A stretch of DNA of 64,000 bases from Rhodopseudomonas pseudopalustris. GTDB lineage: Bacteria > Pseudomonadota > Alphaproteobacteria > Rhizobiales > Xanthobacteraceae. Shown here one piece after another: positions 16,820 through 26,025 of this stretch. The position numbers were made by a program, and so were the translations under genes. Location: positions 310,001 to 374,000 of the forward strand of contig NZ_FODT01000002.1 of the NCBI RefSeq assembly GCF_900110435.1, given 5' to 3'. The notes beneath the pieces were generated by a model, which was given only the letters and a program-made list of their open reading frames with translations, was not told the DNA's origin and ran no database searches. Numbering within the stretch: the stretch's first letter is position 1; each line of letters starts with the position of its first letter.

Positions 16820-18166
16820 TCAGGCGACGGCGCGGATCACCTTGGCGACCTTGTCGGCGATTTCGCCGATATGGTCCTCGCTGAGGATCAGCGGCGGGGT
16901 CAGCGCCAGGGTGTCGCCGGCGATCCGCAGCATCAGCTCGTGGTCGTGAAACGCCGAGTTCATCGCCTCGTAGCCGCGCTTGCCGGGTCCGTCCGAAAGC
17001 GGAGCGAGGTCGATTCCGGCGGTGAGGCCGATGGTGCGGATATCGAGCACGTTCGGCTCCGACCGCAGCGCCATCACCGCGTCGGCGAACTTCGGCTCGA
17101 GCGCCTTGGCGCGCTCGAACAGCTTCTCGTCGCGGTAGATGTCGAGTGTGGCGAGGCCAGCGGCGCAGGCCAGCGGATGCGCCGAATAGGTGTAGCCGTG
17201 GAACAACTCCACCGCGTAATCCGGTCCGCTCATGAAGGCATCGTGGATCTCGGCGCTGGCGATCACGCCGCCCATTGGCACTGCGCCGTTGGTGACGCCC
17301 TTGGCGAAGGTGATCATGTCCGGGGTGACGCCATAGCGCTCCGCGGCGAAGGCGTGGCCGAGGCGGCCGAACCCGGTGATCACCTCGTCGAAGATCAGCA
17401 GGATGCCGTGCTTCTTGGTGATCTCGCGCAGCTTTTTCAGATAGCCCTTCGGCGCCGGCAGCACGCCGGTGGAACCGGCCATCGGCTCGACGATCACCGC
17501 GGCGATGGTGTTGGCGCCGTGCAGATTGACGAGGCCCTCCAGCGCGTCGGCGAAATGCGCGCCGTATTCCGGCTCGCCCTTGCTGAACGCTTGCTTGTCG
17601 CGGTCATAGGTCGCAGGCAGATGGTCGACGCCGTTCAGGAGCGTGCCGAACATCTTGCGGTTGTTGCCGATGCCGCCGACCGCGGTGCCGCCGAAGCCGA
17701 CGCCGTGATAGCCGCGCTCGCGGCCGATGAAGCGGGTGCGCGAGCCCTGGCCGCGGATCTGCTGCCAGGCCATCGCGATCTTCAACGCGGTGTCCGCGGC
17801 TTCCGAGCCGGAATTGCAGAAGAACACGTGGTCGAGCCCGTCCGGCGCCAGCTCGACGATGCGGCTGGCGAGTTCGAACGCCTTCGGCTGGCCGAACTGG
17901 AACGGCGGCGAGAAGTCGAGCGCCTCGGCCTGGGCGGCGATCGCAGCCGAAATCTCGGTGCGACCGTGACCGGCGTTGGAGCACCACATTCCCGAGGCGG
18001 CGTCGATGATCTTGCGCCCGTCGGTGGTGAAATAATGCATGTCCTTGGCGCCCGCGATCATTTTCGGCGCGCGCTTGAAGGCCCGGTTCGCCGTGAACGG
18101 CATCCAGAACGCCTCGAGGTCGTTCGGCACGTTGACGGCGGACGTAGGCTTGCTCTTGTCTAACAT
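16820..18166 (-). CDS. Class III omega-amino acid:pyruvate aminotransferase
   Basis: PLP enzyme that moves an amino group from an omega-amino acid such as beta-alanine to pyruvate. The 448 residues contain FFCNSGSEAADTALKIA (phosphate binding), FIGRERGYHGVGFGG, LLIFDEVITGFGRLG (PLP Asp in DEV), and the Schiff-base Lys in ITFAKGVTNGAVPMGG. Entry motif AFWMPFTANRAFKRAP is typical of beta-alanine:pyruvate aminotransferases. Start ATG 18166 (MLDKSKP) follows GAGGAGCGCT. It is divergent from hisS. Substrate specificity within class III cannot be fixed from sequence alone. Confidence 0.9.
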   Translation of the reverse strand: MLDKSKPTSAVNVPNDLEAFWMPFTANRAFKRAPKMIAGAKDMHYFTTDGRKIIDAASGMWCSNAGHGRTEISAAIAAQAEALDFSPPFQFGQPKAFELASRIVELAPDGLDHVFFCNSGSEAADTALKIAMAWQQIRGQGSRTRFIGRERGYHGVGFGGTAVGGIGNNRKMFGTLLNGVDHLPATYDRDKQAFSKGEPEYGAHFADALEGLVNLHGANTIAAVIVEPMAGSTGVLPAPKGYLKKLREITKKHGILLIFDEVITGFGRLGHAFAAERYGVTPDMITFAKGVTNGAVPMGGVIASAEIHDAFMSGPDYAVELFHGYTYSAHPLACAAGLATLDIYRDEKLFERAKALEPKFADAVMALRSEPNVLDIRTIGLTAGIDLAPLSDGPGKRGYEAMNSAFHDHELMLRIAGDTLALTPPLILSEDHIGEIADKVAKVIRAVA

Positions 18167-18382
18167 AGCGCTCCTCATGCATGCGCGGGCGGGTTGCGGA
18201 CGGCGTCGCAGGCTAGCAGCTTCGGGGGATCACGGGAACGCCACGAGCCAGCAATTTTACGTGGGTCTCCTATCCTGCGATAGACCATCCGGGCGCGGCC
18301 GATTTGCGCTGGATCACACAACCCAGCCTTGCTGTGGAGCAGGGCGGCTGGTACCAACCCGGCCCGACGCTGAAAGACGACA

Positions 18383-19978
18383 ATGGCTGAAAAACCGAAG
18401 AAAACGCAGAAACTCCGCGCCCGGCTGCCGCGCGGGCTGGCCGACCGCGGCCCCGCCGAGATCGCAGCGACGCGGTCGATGGTCGAGATCATCCGCGAGG
18501 TCTATGAGCGCTACGGCTTCGAGCCGGTCGAGACCCCGGCGTTCGAATACACCGACGCCCTCGGCAAGTTCCTGCCCGACCAGGACCGCCCCAACGAGGG
18601 CGTGTTCTCGCTGCAGGACGACGACGAGCAGTGGATCAGCCTGCGCTACGACCTGACCGCGCCGCTCGCCCGCTACGTCGCGGAGAATTTTGATGCACTG
18701 CCGAAGCCGTATCGCAGCTACCGCTTCGGCTGGGTGTTCCGCAACGAAAAGCCCGGTCCCGGCCGCTTCCGCCAGTTCATGCAGTTCGACGCCGACACTG
18801 TGGGCGCGCCGACCGCCGCCGCCGACGCCGAGATGTGCATGATGGCGGCGGACACCATGGAAGCCCTCGGCATCCCGCGCGGCAGCTATGTGGTGAAGGT
18901 GAATAACCGCAAGGTGCTTGATGGCGTGCTGGAGGCCATTGGGCTTGGCGGCGAAGAAAATGCTGGTCGCAGGCTGACCGTTCTGAGGGCCATCGATAAG
19001 CTGGACAAGTTTCCGATCACGGAAATCGAGAAGCTACTCGGAAACGGTCGGTGGGATGGTGGTGAGGAAGGCAAAGGTGACTTCACTAAAGGCGCTGGCC
19101 TGACTGAAGAGCAGATGCTGCGCATCTTCAATTATGTTTCGTTTGGGGCTGTGCTTTCTACCTCGCCAGGTGACTCAAATTTTGCCGGCTCGATACAGAA
19201 TCGCAATCCGAGCGAACTGCGTCGGTCGAACGAAGAGGTGGTATCTGGACTCAAAGACTCTTTCGGGGACTCGCCGACCGCACAGCAAGGGCTAGATGAG
19301 CTTGCCGAGATAGCTCGGCTTGCGGCTGCGGGAGGATATGATCAGATGAGAATTCTCATCGACCCTTCCGTCGTCCGCGGCCTCGAATACTACACCGGTC
19401 CGGTCTACGAGGTCGAACTGCTGCTCGACACCAAGGACGAGAAGGGCCGACCGATTCGGTTCGGCTCGGTCGGCGGCGGCGGGCGTTATGATGGTCTGGT
19501 GTCGCGTTTCCGCGGCGAGCCGGTGCCGGCGACCGGTTTCTCGATCGGCGTGTCGCGGCTGCAGGCGGCGCTGGAGATCGTCAACCGGGACAAGCCGAAA
19601 CAGCCGAGCTACGGCCCCGTCGTCGTCACGGTGTTCGGCGGCGATATCGCCGGCTATCAAAAAATGGTGTCGACGCTGCGCCAGGCCGGCATTCGCGCCG
19701 AATTGTATCTCGGCAACCCCAAGCACTCGCTCGGCCAGCAGATGAAATACGCCGACAAGCGCAACTCGCCCTGCGCCATCATCCAGGGCTCCGACGAAAA
19801 AGAGCGTGGCGAAGTTCAGATCAAGGACCTGATCCTCGGTGCCGAACTGGCGTCGCTGGAGAAGGATCGTGAGGAGTATCTGAAGAAACAGGCCGATGCG
19901 CAGTTCTCCTGCGGCGTGGATGATCTCGTCGCCAAGGTCCGCGATGTGCTGGCGCGGCACAGCGTGAAGTGGAATTAG
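18383..19978 (+). CDS. hisS: Histidyl-tRNA synthetase
   Basis: Charges tRNA-His. The 531-residue class II synthetase has motif 2 ([18 protein letters not shown]), the histidine-specific [13 protein letters not shown], and motif 3 ([10 protein letters not shown]), plus a C-terminal anticodon-binding domain ([10 protein letters not shown]...). It is longer than the ~420-residue E. coli type. The part between motif 2 and RGLEYYT, about nt 18900-19365, uses codons rare elsewhere here (CTA, ATA, AGA, GGA, GTA) and is less GC-rich than both flanks, suggesting an internal recombination patch. ATG 18383 (MAEKPKKT) is divergent from the aminotransferase gene. Confidence 0.95.
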   Translation: MAEKPKKTQKLRARLPRGLADRGPAEIAATRSMVEIIREVYERYGFEPVETPAFEYTDALGKFLPDQDRPNEGVFSLQDDDEQWISLRYDLTAPLARYVAENFDALPKPYRSYRFGWVFRNEKPGPGRFRQFMQFDADTVGAPTAAADAEMCMMAADTMEALGIPRGSYVVKVNNRKVLDGVLEAIGLGGEENAGRRLTVLRAIDKLDKFPITEIEKLLGNGRWDGGEEGKGDFTKGAGLTEEQMLRIFNYVSFGAVLSTSPGDSNFAGSIQNRNPSELRRSNEEVVSGLKDSFGDSPTAQQGLDELAEIARLAAAGGYDQMRILIDPSVVRGLEYYTGPVYEVELLLDTKDEKGRPIRFGSVGGGGRYDGLVSRFRGEPVPATGFSIGVSRLQAALEIVNRDKPKQPSYGPVVVTVFGGDIAGYQKMVSTLRQAGIRAELYLGNPKHSLGQQMKYADKRNSPCAIIQGSDEKERGEVQIKDLILGAELASLEKDREEYLKKQADAQFSCGVDDLVAKVRDVLARHSVKWN

Positions 19979-19999
19979 TTCGGCAAGGGGCGGATTGAA

Positions 20000-20126
20000 C
20001 CCTCTCCCCTTGTGGGAGAGGGTCGCTTTGCGAAGCAAAGCGGGGTGAGGGGTCGAGGGCCTTCGCCAAGTCCCCCTCATCGTCGCGGACTTCGTCCGCG
20101 CCTCCTTCTCCCACGAGGGGAGAAGG
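20000..20126. repeat. Composite intergenic repeat, class B (three hairpins)
   Basis: Just after hisS, CCCTCTCCC pairs with GGGAGAGGG, CGCTTTG with CAAAGCG, and CCTTCTCCC with GGGAGAAGG, making successive stem-loops. A half copy of the last one (CCACGAGGGGAGAAGG) occurs near 42601. The first hairpins could also end hisS transcription. Confidence 0.75.
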
Positions 20127-20171
20127 AAGAACAACCGCGCAGCCAACGCGCACAACAGGGAGAGAATCCGG

Positions 20172-20375
20172 ATGCCCGAGATCACCGTCAACATGGCTGC
20201 CGGCCGCACCGACGAGCAGAAGGCGGCGATGATGCGCGACATCACCCAGGCGCTGGTGACGCATCTCGGCGTCGATGCCGAGGCCGTGGTGATTCAGATC
20301 AACGAAGCGCCGCTCAGCAACAAGATGAAGGGCGGCAAGACCTTCATCGAACGCAAGGCCGAGCAGGGCAAGTAG
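20172..20375 (+). CDS. 4-oxalocrotonate tautomerase family enzyme
   Basis: Small keto-enol tautomerase of 67 residues. The required N-terminal proline follows the initiator Met (MPEITVNMAAGRTDEQKAAM), acting as general base after Met removal. QINEAP and NKMKGGKTF fit the family; the conserved Arg of classical 4-OT is not evident where expected, so the substrate may differ. It probably forms hexamers as other short members do. It is bracketed by repeats on both sides and looks monocistronic. Confidence 0.88.
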   Translation: MPEITVNMAAGRTDEQKAAMMRDITQALVTHLGVDAEAVVIQINEAPLSNKMKGGKTFIERKAEQGK

Positions 20376-20398
20376 GCCTTTTCGACGACGTCTCGTTC

Positions 20399-20550
20399 GT
20401 CATTCCGGGGCGCGAGCGAAGCTCGCGAACCCGGAATCCATACCCCCTGGACTTGCGGTCGAGTGTGGACATTGCAACGCTTGTCCTTCTCATCGACACT
20501 GGGAATATGGATTCCGGGTTCGCTCACTTCGTGAGCGCCCCGGAATGACG
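20399..20550. repeat. Pair of class A palindromic repeats in inverted arrangement
   Basis: First unit 20399-20441 (CATTCCGGGGCGCGAGCGAA then its inverse), second inverse unit 20508-20550 ending CCCCGGAATGACG. The ATG in that terminal GGAATGACG opens an in-frame extension of the following thioesterase gene. Confidence 0.88.
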
Positions 20551-20589
20551 AGCACACACGCATTGATTGTCGAAATTGCAGAGGCCCTG

Positions 20590-20994
20590 ATGGACGCGCG
20601 CGATGTACTCACCGTCGGCATGAGCGCCGAGCGGCAGATCACGGTGGCGCCGGAGCAGACGGTGCAGCATTTCGTGCCGTATATGCCGGCGGTGTTCGCG
20701 ACGCCGCTGATGATCCTCGAAATGGAAATGGCCTCCGGCGAGGCGGTCCATCCGAAATTGCCGGACGGCTGGGTCACCGTCGGCACTGGCGTCGACATCC
20801 GCCATTTGACGCCGGCGTTGGTCGGCCATGTGGTGCGGACGGTCTCGCGCGTGACAGCGGTCGAGCAGCGCACGGTGAGCTTCGAGGTCGCCTGCTATGT
20901 CGGCACCCGCAGGGTCGGCGATGGCCGCCACATCCGCGGTCTGATCGATGTCGACGCCTTCACCAAGCGTTTCAAGGATTGGTCGGGCTCTTAG
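20590..20994 (+). CDS. Hotdog-fold thioesterase, FlK-like
   Basis: Probable acyl-CoA thioesterase, 134 residues from ATG 20590 (MDARDVLTVGMSAER). Features matching fluoroacetyl-CoA thioesterase-like proteins are TVQHFVPYMPAVFATPLMIL EMEMAS with conserved Thr and Glu, and VDIRHLTP with the conserved His. An earlier ATG at 20545 is in frame but belongs to the end of a palindromic repeat; ATG 20590 has AGAGG upstream and fits the family start better. The stop codon overlaps that of the convergent membrane protein gene. Fluoroacetate as true substrate is not implied. Confidence 0.82.
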   Translation: MDARDVLTVGMSAERQITVAPEQTVQHFVPYMPAVFATPLMILEMEMASGEAVHPKLPDGWVTVGTGVDIRHLTPALVGHVVRTVSRVTAVEQRTVSFEVACYVGTRRVGDGRHIRGLIDVDAFTKRFKDWSGS

Positions 20995-23054
20995 CGACCC
21001 TCGCGCAACCAGGTCGCCGCGAAGGCGCCGAGCAGCAGCAGCAGGCCGATCAGCCCGGTGAACACCGGCAGCACGCCGACGCCGCGGACCACGCTGGCGT
21101 CGCGCATCCGCACGCCGAGCCAGCCGTCGCCGCGGAACAGCGTCGCGGATTGCACCGGCACGATCCGCGGCAACTCGATGCTGCCGCTATCGGCGATCCG
21201 CCGTGAATCGCCGCCGGTTGCCTGCGTCAAGGGCTTCAGCGTGTCGGGGGTCGAGGTGACTTCGGAGAATTCCTTTGGATTGACCGGCCCGACATTGATC
21301 AGCGCCTTCAGCGTGCCGTCGGTCGCCTGCCACAGTCCGAGTTCGTCGGCCGGCAGCGTCGCGCGCCAAGTGCCGGGATCGTTCGAGTTCAGGCTGAACT
21401 GCCGGGTTTTGCCGGACGGCGAAGTGACGGTCACCGGCGGCACGTCGTCCGCCATGGTCTGGCGGATCACCTGCAGGTCCTTGCCTTCGACCTTCAGCCG
21501 CAGCGCCTCCTCGTCGAGGTCGGGCTGCTTCATCAGCCAATGCGACATCCGCCGCAAAAGATCGAGATGCGGGCCGCCGCCTTCGTAGCCGCGCGCCCAC
21601 AGCCAGATGTGATCGGACAGCAGCAGCGCGACACGGCCCTCGCCGAAATGCGAGAGCAGCAGCAGCGGCATGTTGTCGGCGCCAGTCATCAGCGGCGGCG
21701 TGGTGGTGTTGCGGGTGTCGATGGTGCGGAAGAAGCGGCTCCATTTCGGCGGCTCGGAGTTCGAGCCCTCCAGCCCGCGCGTCACCGGGTGGCGTTTGCC
21801 GGCGTCGGACAGATGCGCATAGAACGGCTTCTCGGTGACGCCGACCGGCTCCGCCGGCAGCAATTGATCGAGCGGCGTGCGCCAGATCGAAGTGGTCGAG
21901 GCGTAGTCCGGCCCGGCCGAGACCAGCACCGCGCCGCCGTTCTTCACATAGCGCGCGATGTTGTCGAAATACGCGATCGGCAGCACGCCCTGGCGTGCGT
22001 AGCGGTCGAAGATGATCAGCTGAAACTCGTTGATCTTCTGCTGGAACAGCTCGCGGGTCGGAAACGCGATCAGCGACAATTCGTTGATCGGCGTGCCGTC
22101 CTGCTTCTCCGGCGGCCGCAGGATGGTGAAATGCACGAGGTCGACGCTGGCGTCGGACTTCAGCAGATTGCGCCAGGTGCGCTCGCCGGAATGCGGCTCG
22201 CCGGACACCAGCAGCACGCGCAGCTTGTCGCGGACGCCGTCGATCGAGACCACCGCGCGATTATTGACCATGGTCAGTTCGTTCGCGACCGGCGAGGCTT
22301 CGATCTCGACGATGTTCGGGCCGGCGTGCTTGATCTCGACGTCGACAGTGACAGTCTGCCCGCTGCCGACGCTGCGCTCGTTCAGCATTTCGCCGTCGCG
22401 GCGCACCACCACGCGAGCGCGTTCTCCGGAGATGCCCTGGTCGTCGAGCCGGTAGGTGATGGTCTGGGTCTGGCCGACAATGCCGAAGCGCGGTGCGGCG
22501 ACGATCGCGATCCGGCGATCGCGTTCGTTGCTGCGCCCGGTGATCAGCGCGTGCACCGGCGCCTGGAAGCCGAGCGCCGCGGCGTTCGCCGGGATGTCGT
22601 GGACCCGGCCGTCGGTGATCAGAAAGGCGCCGGCGACGCGGTCGGTCGGCACGTCGGACAACGCCGAGGTCAGCGCGCCGAACAGCTTGGTGCCGTCGGT
22701 CTCGCCGTCGGCCTGGCCGGCCTCGACGACGCGAACTTCGACGCCCTTCAGCTGCTTCAGCCGCTCGACCAGCGCTTCCTTGGCCTGTTCGGCTTCCTGA
22801 GTGCGGCTGCCGAAATTCTGGCTCGGGCTCTTGTCGACGACGACGGCCGCGACCGACGACAGCGGCTCGCGCTCCTCACGGGTGAAGGATGGATTGGACA
22901 GCGCGAGCAGGATCAGCGCCAGCGCCGCGATCCGCACCAGCGCGCCGCGCGAACGGCCGAGCAGAAGGATAGCCGCGATGACCGCGACAGCGGCGAGCGC
23001 GACCCACAGCACGGCCGCAGGAACCAGAGGCGCGAAGGCGATGCCGTATTGCAT
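20991..23054 (-). CDS. Large membrane protein with VWA/glutamine amidotransferase-like region, MoxR-operon partner
   Basis: About 687 residues. Two N-terminal membrane segments (VLWVALAAVAVIAAILLL and the next hydrophobic run) precede a region resembling a von Willebrand A fold (SVAAVVVDKSPSQNFGS; AGAFLITDGRVHDIP), a beta-rich part, a class I glutamine-amidotransferase-like fold (GGAVLVSAGPDYAS; GRVALLLSDHIWLWARGYEG) and one C-terminal membrane helix (VFTGLIGLLLLLGAFAATW). ATG 23054 is preceded by GGAGGGAG. It is the last gene of the MoxR-DUF58 operon, but separated from the preceding one by a 145-base gap filled with repeats. The molecular role is unknown; related operons serve envelope or protein-maturation functions. 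Confidence 0.8.
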   Translation of the reverse strand: MQYGIAFAPLVPAAVLWVALAAVAVIAAILLLGRSRGALVRIAALALILLALSNPSFTREEREPLSSVAAVVVDKSPSQNFGSRTQEAEQAKEALVERLKQLKGVEVRVVEAGQADGETDGTKLFGALTSALSDVPTDRVAGAFLITDGRVHDIPANAAALGFQAPVHALITGRSNERDRRIAIVAAPRFGIVGQTQTITYRLDDQGISGERARVVVRRDGEMLNERSVGSGQTVTVDVEIKHAGPNIVEIEASPVANELTMVNNRAVVSIDGVRDKLRVLLVSGEPHSGERTWRNLLKSDASVDLVHFTILRPPEKQDGTPINELSLIAFPTRELFQQKINEFQLIIFDRYARQGVLPIAYFDNIARYVKNGGAVLVSAGPDYASTTSIWRTPLDQLLPAEPVGVTEKPFYAHLSDAGKRHPVTRGLEGSNSEPPKWSRFFRTIDTRNTTTPPLMTGADNMPLLLLSHFGEGRVALLLSDHIWLWARGYEGGGPHLDLLRRMSHWLMKQPDLDEEALRLKVEGKDLQVIRQTMADDVPPVTVTSPSGKTRQFSLNSNDPGTWRATLPADELGLWQATDGTLKALINVGPVNPKEFSEVTSTPDTLKPLTQATGGDSRRIADSGSIELPRIVPVQSATLFRGDGWLGVRMRDASVVRGVGVLPVFTGLIGLLLLLGAFAATWLREGR

Positions 23055-23074
23055 CAATTGCTCCCTCCGCCATC

Positions 23075-23178
23075 GTCATTCCGGGGCGCGCCGTTTTGCG
23101 CGAACCCGGAATCCATAACCCCTGCAGGGAGTATGGATTCCGGGTCCGCGCCGCGAGTGCGGCGCATCCCGGAATGAT
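23075..23178. repeat. Pair of class A palindromic repeats inside an operon
   Basis: Unit one 23075-23114 (GTCATTCCGGGGCGCGCCGT then inverse) and inverse unit two ending CATCCCGGAATGATG lie between two genes of the MoxR operon. Between the two units is a palindromic CCCCTGCAGGG. Confidence 0.88.
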
Positions 23179-23199
23179 GAGGCGAATTGTTTGCCCGCA

Positions 23200-26025
23200 T
23201 CACTGCCCGAGCCGTTCGATCAGCGCGGGGGCGTGGACCTGGTCGGCTTTGTAATTGCCGGTCAGCGTGTACATCACGATGTTGACGCCGGCGCGGAACG
23301 CGAATTCGCGCTGGCGCGGCTCGCCCGGCGTCAGCGGCAGCATCGGCTGGCCGTCCGGCCGCATCGCCCAGGCGCCGGCGAAATCGTTCGAGGTGATGAT
23401 GATCGGCGACACCCCGTCGCCGCCGCGCGCCGGCCGCGCGGAGTCCTCGTCGTCGTTCTCGCGCGGCAGCACCTCGACCCAGGTCTCGCCTGCGGTGAAA
23501 CGGCCGGGGAAGTCGCGCAGCAGATAGAACGTTTTGGTCAGCACGTGCTCGCGCGGCACCGGTTCAAGCTCGGGGATGTCGAGCGAGGACAACACGTTGC
23601 GCAGCGTCAACATGCCGGGCGTCTGAGATGCGCCGTTCGGGCCCGCCGGCGCCTCGATCGCGTCGCGGGTGTCGAAGATCACGGTGCCGCCCTGCTTCAT
23701 ATAGGCGTCGATCTTGTTGAGCGCGTCCTGCGGCGGCTTCGGCGCACCCGCGATCACCGGCCAGTAGATCAGCGGGAAGAACGACAGCTCGTCGCGCGCC
23801 GGATCGATGCCGATCGGCTCGCCGGCTTCGAGCGCGGTGCGCTGCGCCAGGAACAGCGTCAGCCCGCTCATCCCGGCCTTGACGATCGAATCCACGTCCG
23901 GATTGCCGGTCACCACATAGGCAAGGTGAGTTTGCGACGTCGACTTGATCGCGAACTCATCCTTGGGGCCGTCGGCATAAGACGGCCACGGCGTCGTCGC
24001 CAGCGGCAGCGCGAGCATCAGCGCCAATGCGGCGGTGGCCGCGCGGCGGCGGCGCATCAGCAGCGCGATCAGACCGCCGCCGAGCAGCGCCACGATCAGC
24101 GCGTCGAGCAAGAACAGGCCAAGCGAGGAGGCGAGCAGAATCCCGCGCAGATCGCGCGGTTCGGCATTGGTGTAGTCCGCGCGCCGCGCATTGATCGCCG
24201 CGGTGTCGAGCGGCGCGATTCGGTCGGCGGCGGCCAGCGTATTCACGGCGAGCGGACCGTCGGCCGGGCCGTAGAAGCCGGGTGGGTGGTCGGCGCTGCC
24301 GCGGTCGCGGTACGCGACCGGGATCGGCTTGGCCGAGGCCGGCGGCGGGCCGAATGCGCCGAAGCCGTCGAGCGTGCGCAGCGGCGCCACGGTCTCGGCG
24401 GCGTTGGTCTCGGTGGCGACGCCGGCGCCCGGCGTCGAGGTGTAGCCGGACATGTCGACCAGCCTCCGCAGCATTTCGACGAAGGTGCCGGACATTGGCA
24501 GATCGGACCAGCGCATGTCGGCGCTGACGTGGAACAGCGTCACCAGGCCTTTGCCGCGATGTTCGCCGGTGACCAGCGGCGTACCATCGGCGAGCGAGGC
24601 CCAGCTTTTTGTCGCCAGCACCGCGTCGGGCTCGGCCAGCACCTGGCGATTGACGGTGACGTCGGCCGGCACAGCAATCCCCGCGAATGGGCCATCGGCC
24701 GCAAATGACGCGAGGTGCTGCGGCTTCTCCCAGGTCAGGCTGCCGCCGAGGCTGCGGCCGCCGCGCCGCAGCTTCACCGGCACCAGATCGTCGTCGTTCT
24801 GGCGCGCAAGCCGTGGCCCCGCGAACCGCACCAGCACGCCGCCCTGTTCGATCCAGGCGTCGAGCCGCTGGCGAAGCTCCGGCGACAGCGCGCCGACATC
24901 GGCCATCACCATCATCGGCAGCTTCTGATCGAGAAACTGCGCAATGGCCTGCTGCGGCGCGGCGCGGTCGCCGAGCCGGACGTCGGCGAACGGCGACAAT
25001 GCGCGGGCGAGGTAGAAGGTCGGCGCCAGCAGTGGCTGCGCGGTGTCGGAGCTCGCGCCTGAGACGATGCCGATGGCGCGGCGGCGCCAGCGCTTGTCGA
25101 GCAACTGCACGGCGCCGGCAGAGCGTTCGCCGGCGATTTCCAGCCGCGCGATATCGTTGCGCAGCTCGACCGGTAGCTCGAAAGCGGCGTCGGTCTCGCG
25201 ATCCTGCGGCGGAAAACTGAAGCGCGCCTCGCCGATCGGCGCACCCTTGGCGTCGAGCGCCCGCACCGTGCCGGTGTCGAGGCCGCCAGCCTGCGAACGC
25301 AGCACCTTGACCGTCATCTTGGCGGCCGCGTTCTCCGCGGCGGCGAGCGCATGGGCCGGCGGCGCGCCGCCCTCGACGATGGTGACGCTGCGGTTCTGCA
25401 CCAGTTTGTTCAGGCCTTGGACGAATTCGCCGCCGCGTCCGGTGTCGACGCCGTCCGTCAACCAAACGATCTCGGCGTCGCCTGAGGCCTTCAGGAAGCG
25501 CTCGATCGGCGGCAGCGCCTCGACGCGTTCGACCGCGTAGGGTTTCGGCGCGAGCTGGCGCAGCGACACCCGCGCGGTGCCCGCCGGCATCAAGGTCGGA
25601 TCGCGCGTCGCTTCCGACAACGGCGCCAGCGCGACGGCGCGGCGCGAACTATCGGCTTCGGCGATCAGTTCGTCTGCGGCCTTGATCCGCATCTCCCAGT
25701 TCGACGCCGAACTCCAGCCGTCGTCGAGCATGATCAGCAGCGGCGCGCGGCTGTTGCCTGCGGCGGTCTGCGGATTCCAGATCGGGCCGGCAAGCGCGAT
25801 GATCACCAGCGCCGCGGCGAGCATCCGCAACGCGGTCAGCCACCACGGCGTGCGCGACGGCGTTTCTTCCCTGGGGGCGATCTCGAACAGCAGCCGGGTC
25901 GGCGGAAAGTCGATGCGGCGTGGCCGCGGCGGCGTCACCCGCAGCAGCCACCACAGCGCCGGCAGCGCAGCGAGCCCGATCAGCAGCAACGGTTCGGCGA
26001 AGGACAGAGGCAAACCGCCGATCAT
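23200..26025 (-). CDS. BatA/DUF4159-type membrane protein, MoxR-operon partner
   Basis: A 941-residue protein. The N-terminus (FAEPLLLIGLAALPALWWLL, then PPRPRRIDFPPTRLLF and WWLTALRMLAAALVIIALAG) is the BatA-like double-helix start seen in aerotolerance-type operons. A VWA-like region follows (APLLIMLDDGWSSASNWE; AEIVWLTDGVDTGRGGE), a middle amidotransferase-like part, two membrane helices near residue 640-690, and a C-terminal DUF4159-type domain (ELSFFPLIYWPVIAG; GGTVIFDTRDA; FPGRFTAGETWVEV). Its start overlaps the DUF58 stop by four bases (ATGA). Function unknown beyond acting with the MoxR ATPase. Confidence 0.85.
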   Translation of the reverse strand: MIGGLPLSFAEPLLLIGLAALPALWWLLRVTPPRPRRIDFPPTRLLFEIAPREETPSRTPWWLTALRMLAAALVIIALAGPIWNPQTAAGNSRAPLLIMLDDGWSSASNWEMRIKAADELIAEADSSRRAVALAPLSEATRDPTLMPAGTARVSLRQLAPKPYAVERVEALPPIERFLKASGDAEIVWLTDGVDTGRGGEFVQGLNKLVQNRSVTIVEGGAPPAHALAAAENAAAKMTVKVLRSQAGGLDTGTVRALDAKGAPIGEARFSFPPQDRETDAAFELPVELRNDIARLEIAGERSAGAVQLLDKRWRRRAIGIVSGASSDTAQPLLAPTFYLARALSPFADVRLGDRAAPQQAIAQFLDQKLPMMVMADVGALSPELRQRLDAWIEQGGVLVRFAGPRLARQNDDDLVPVKLRRGGRSLGGSLTWEKPQHLASFAADGPFAGIAVPADVTVNRQVLAEPDAVLATKSWASLADGTPLVTGEHRGKGLVTLFHVSADMRWSDLPMSGTFVEMLRRLVDMSGYTSTPGAGVATETNAAETVAPLRTLDGFGAFGPPPASAKPIPVAYRDRGSADHPPGFYGPADGPLAVNTLAAADRIAPLDTAAINARRADYTNAEPRDLRGILLASSLGLFLLDALIVALLGGGLIALLMRRRRAATAALALMLALPLATTPWPSYADGPKDEFAIKSTSQTHLAYVVTGNPDVDSIVKAGMSGLTLFLAQRTALEAGEPIGIDPARDELSFFPLIYWPVIAGAPKPPQDALNKIDAYMKQGGTVIFDTRDAIEAPAGPNGASQTPGMLTLRNVLSSLDIPELEPVPREHVLTKTFYLLRDFPGRFTAGETWVEVLPRENDDEDSARPARGGDGVSPIIITSNDFAGAWAMRPDGQPMLPLTPGEPRQREFAFRAGVNIVMYTLTGNYKADQVHAPALIERLGQ

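Noticed and set aside
16871-18163. 430-residue frame opposite the aminotransferase
   Set aside because: Shadow of high-GC third positions; His/Gly/Arg-rich with no recognisable domain.
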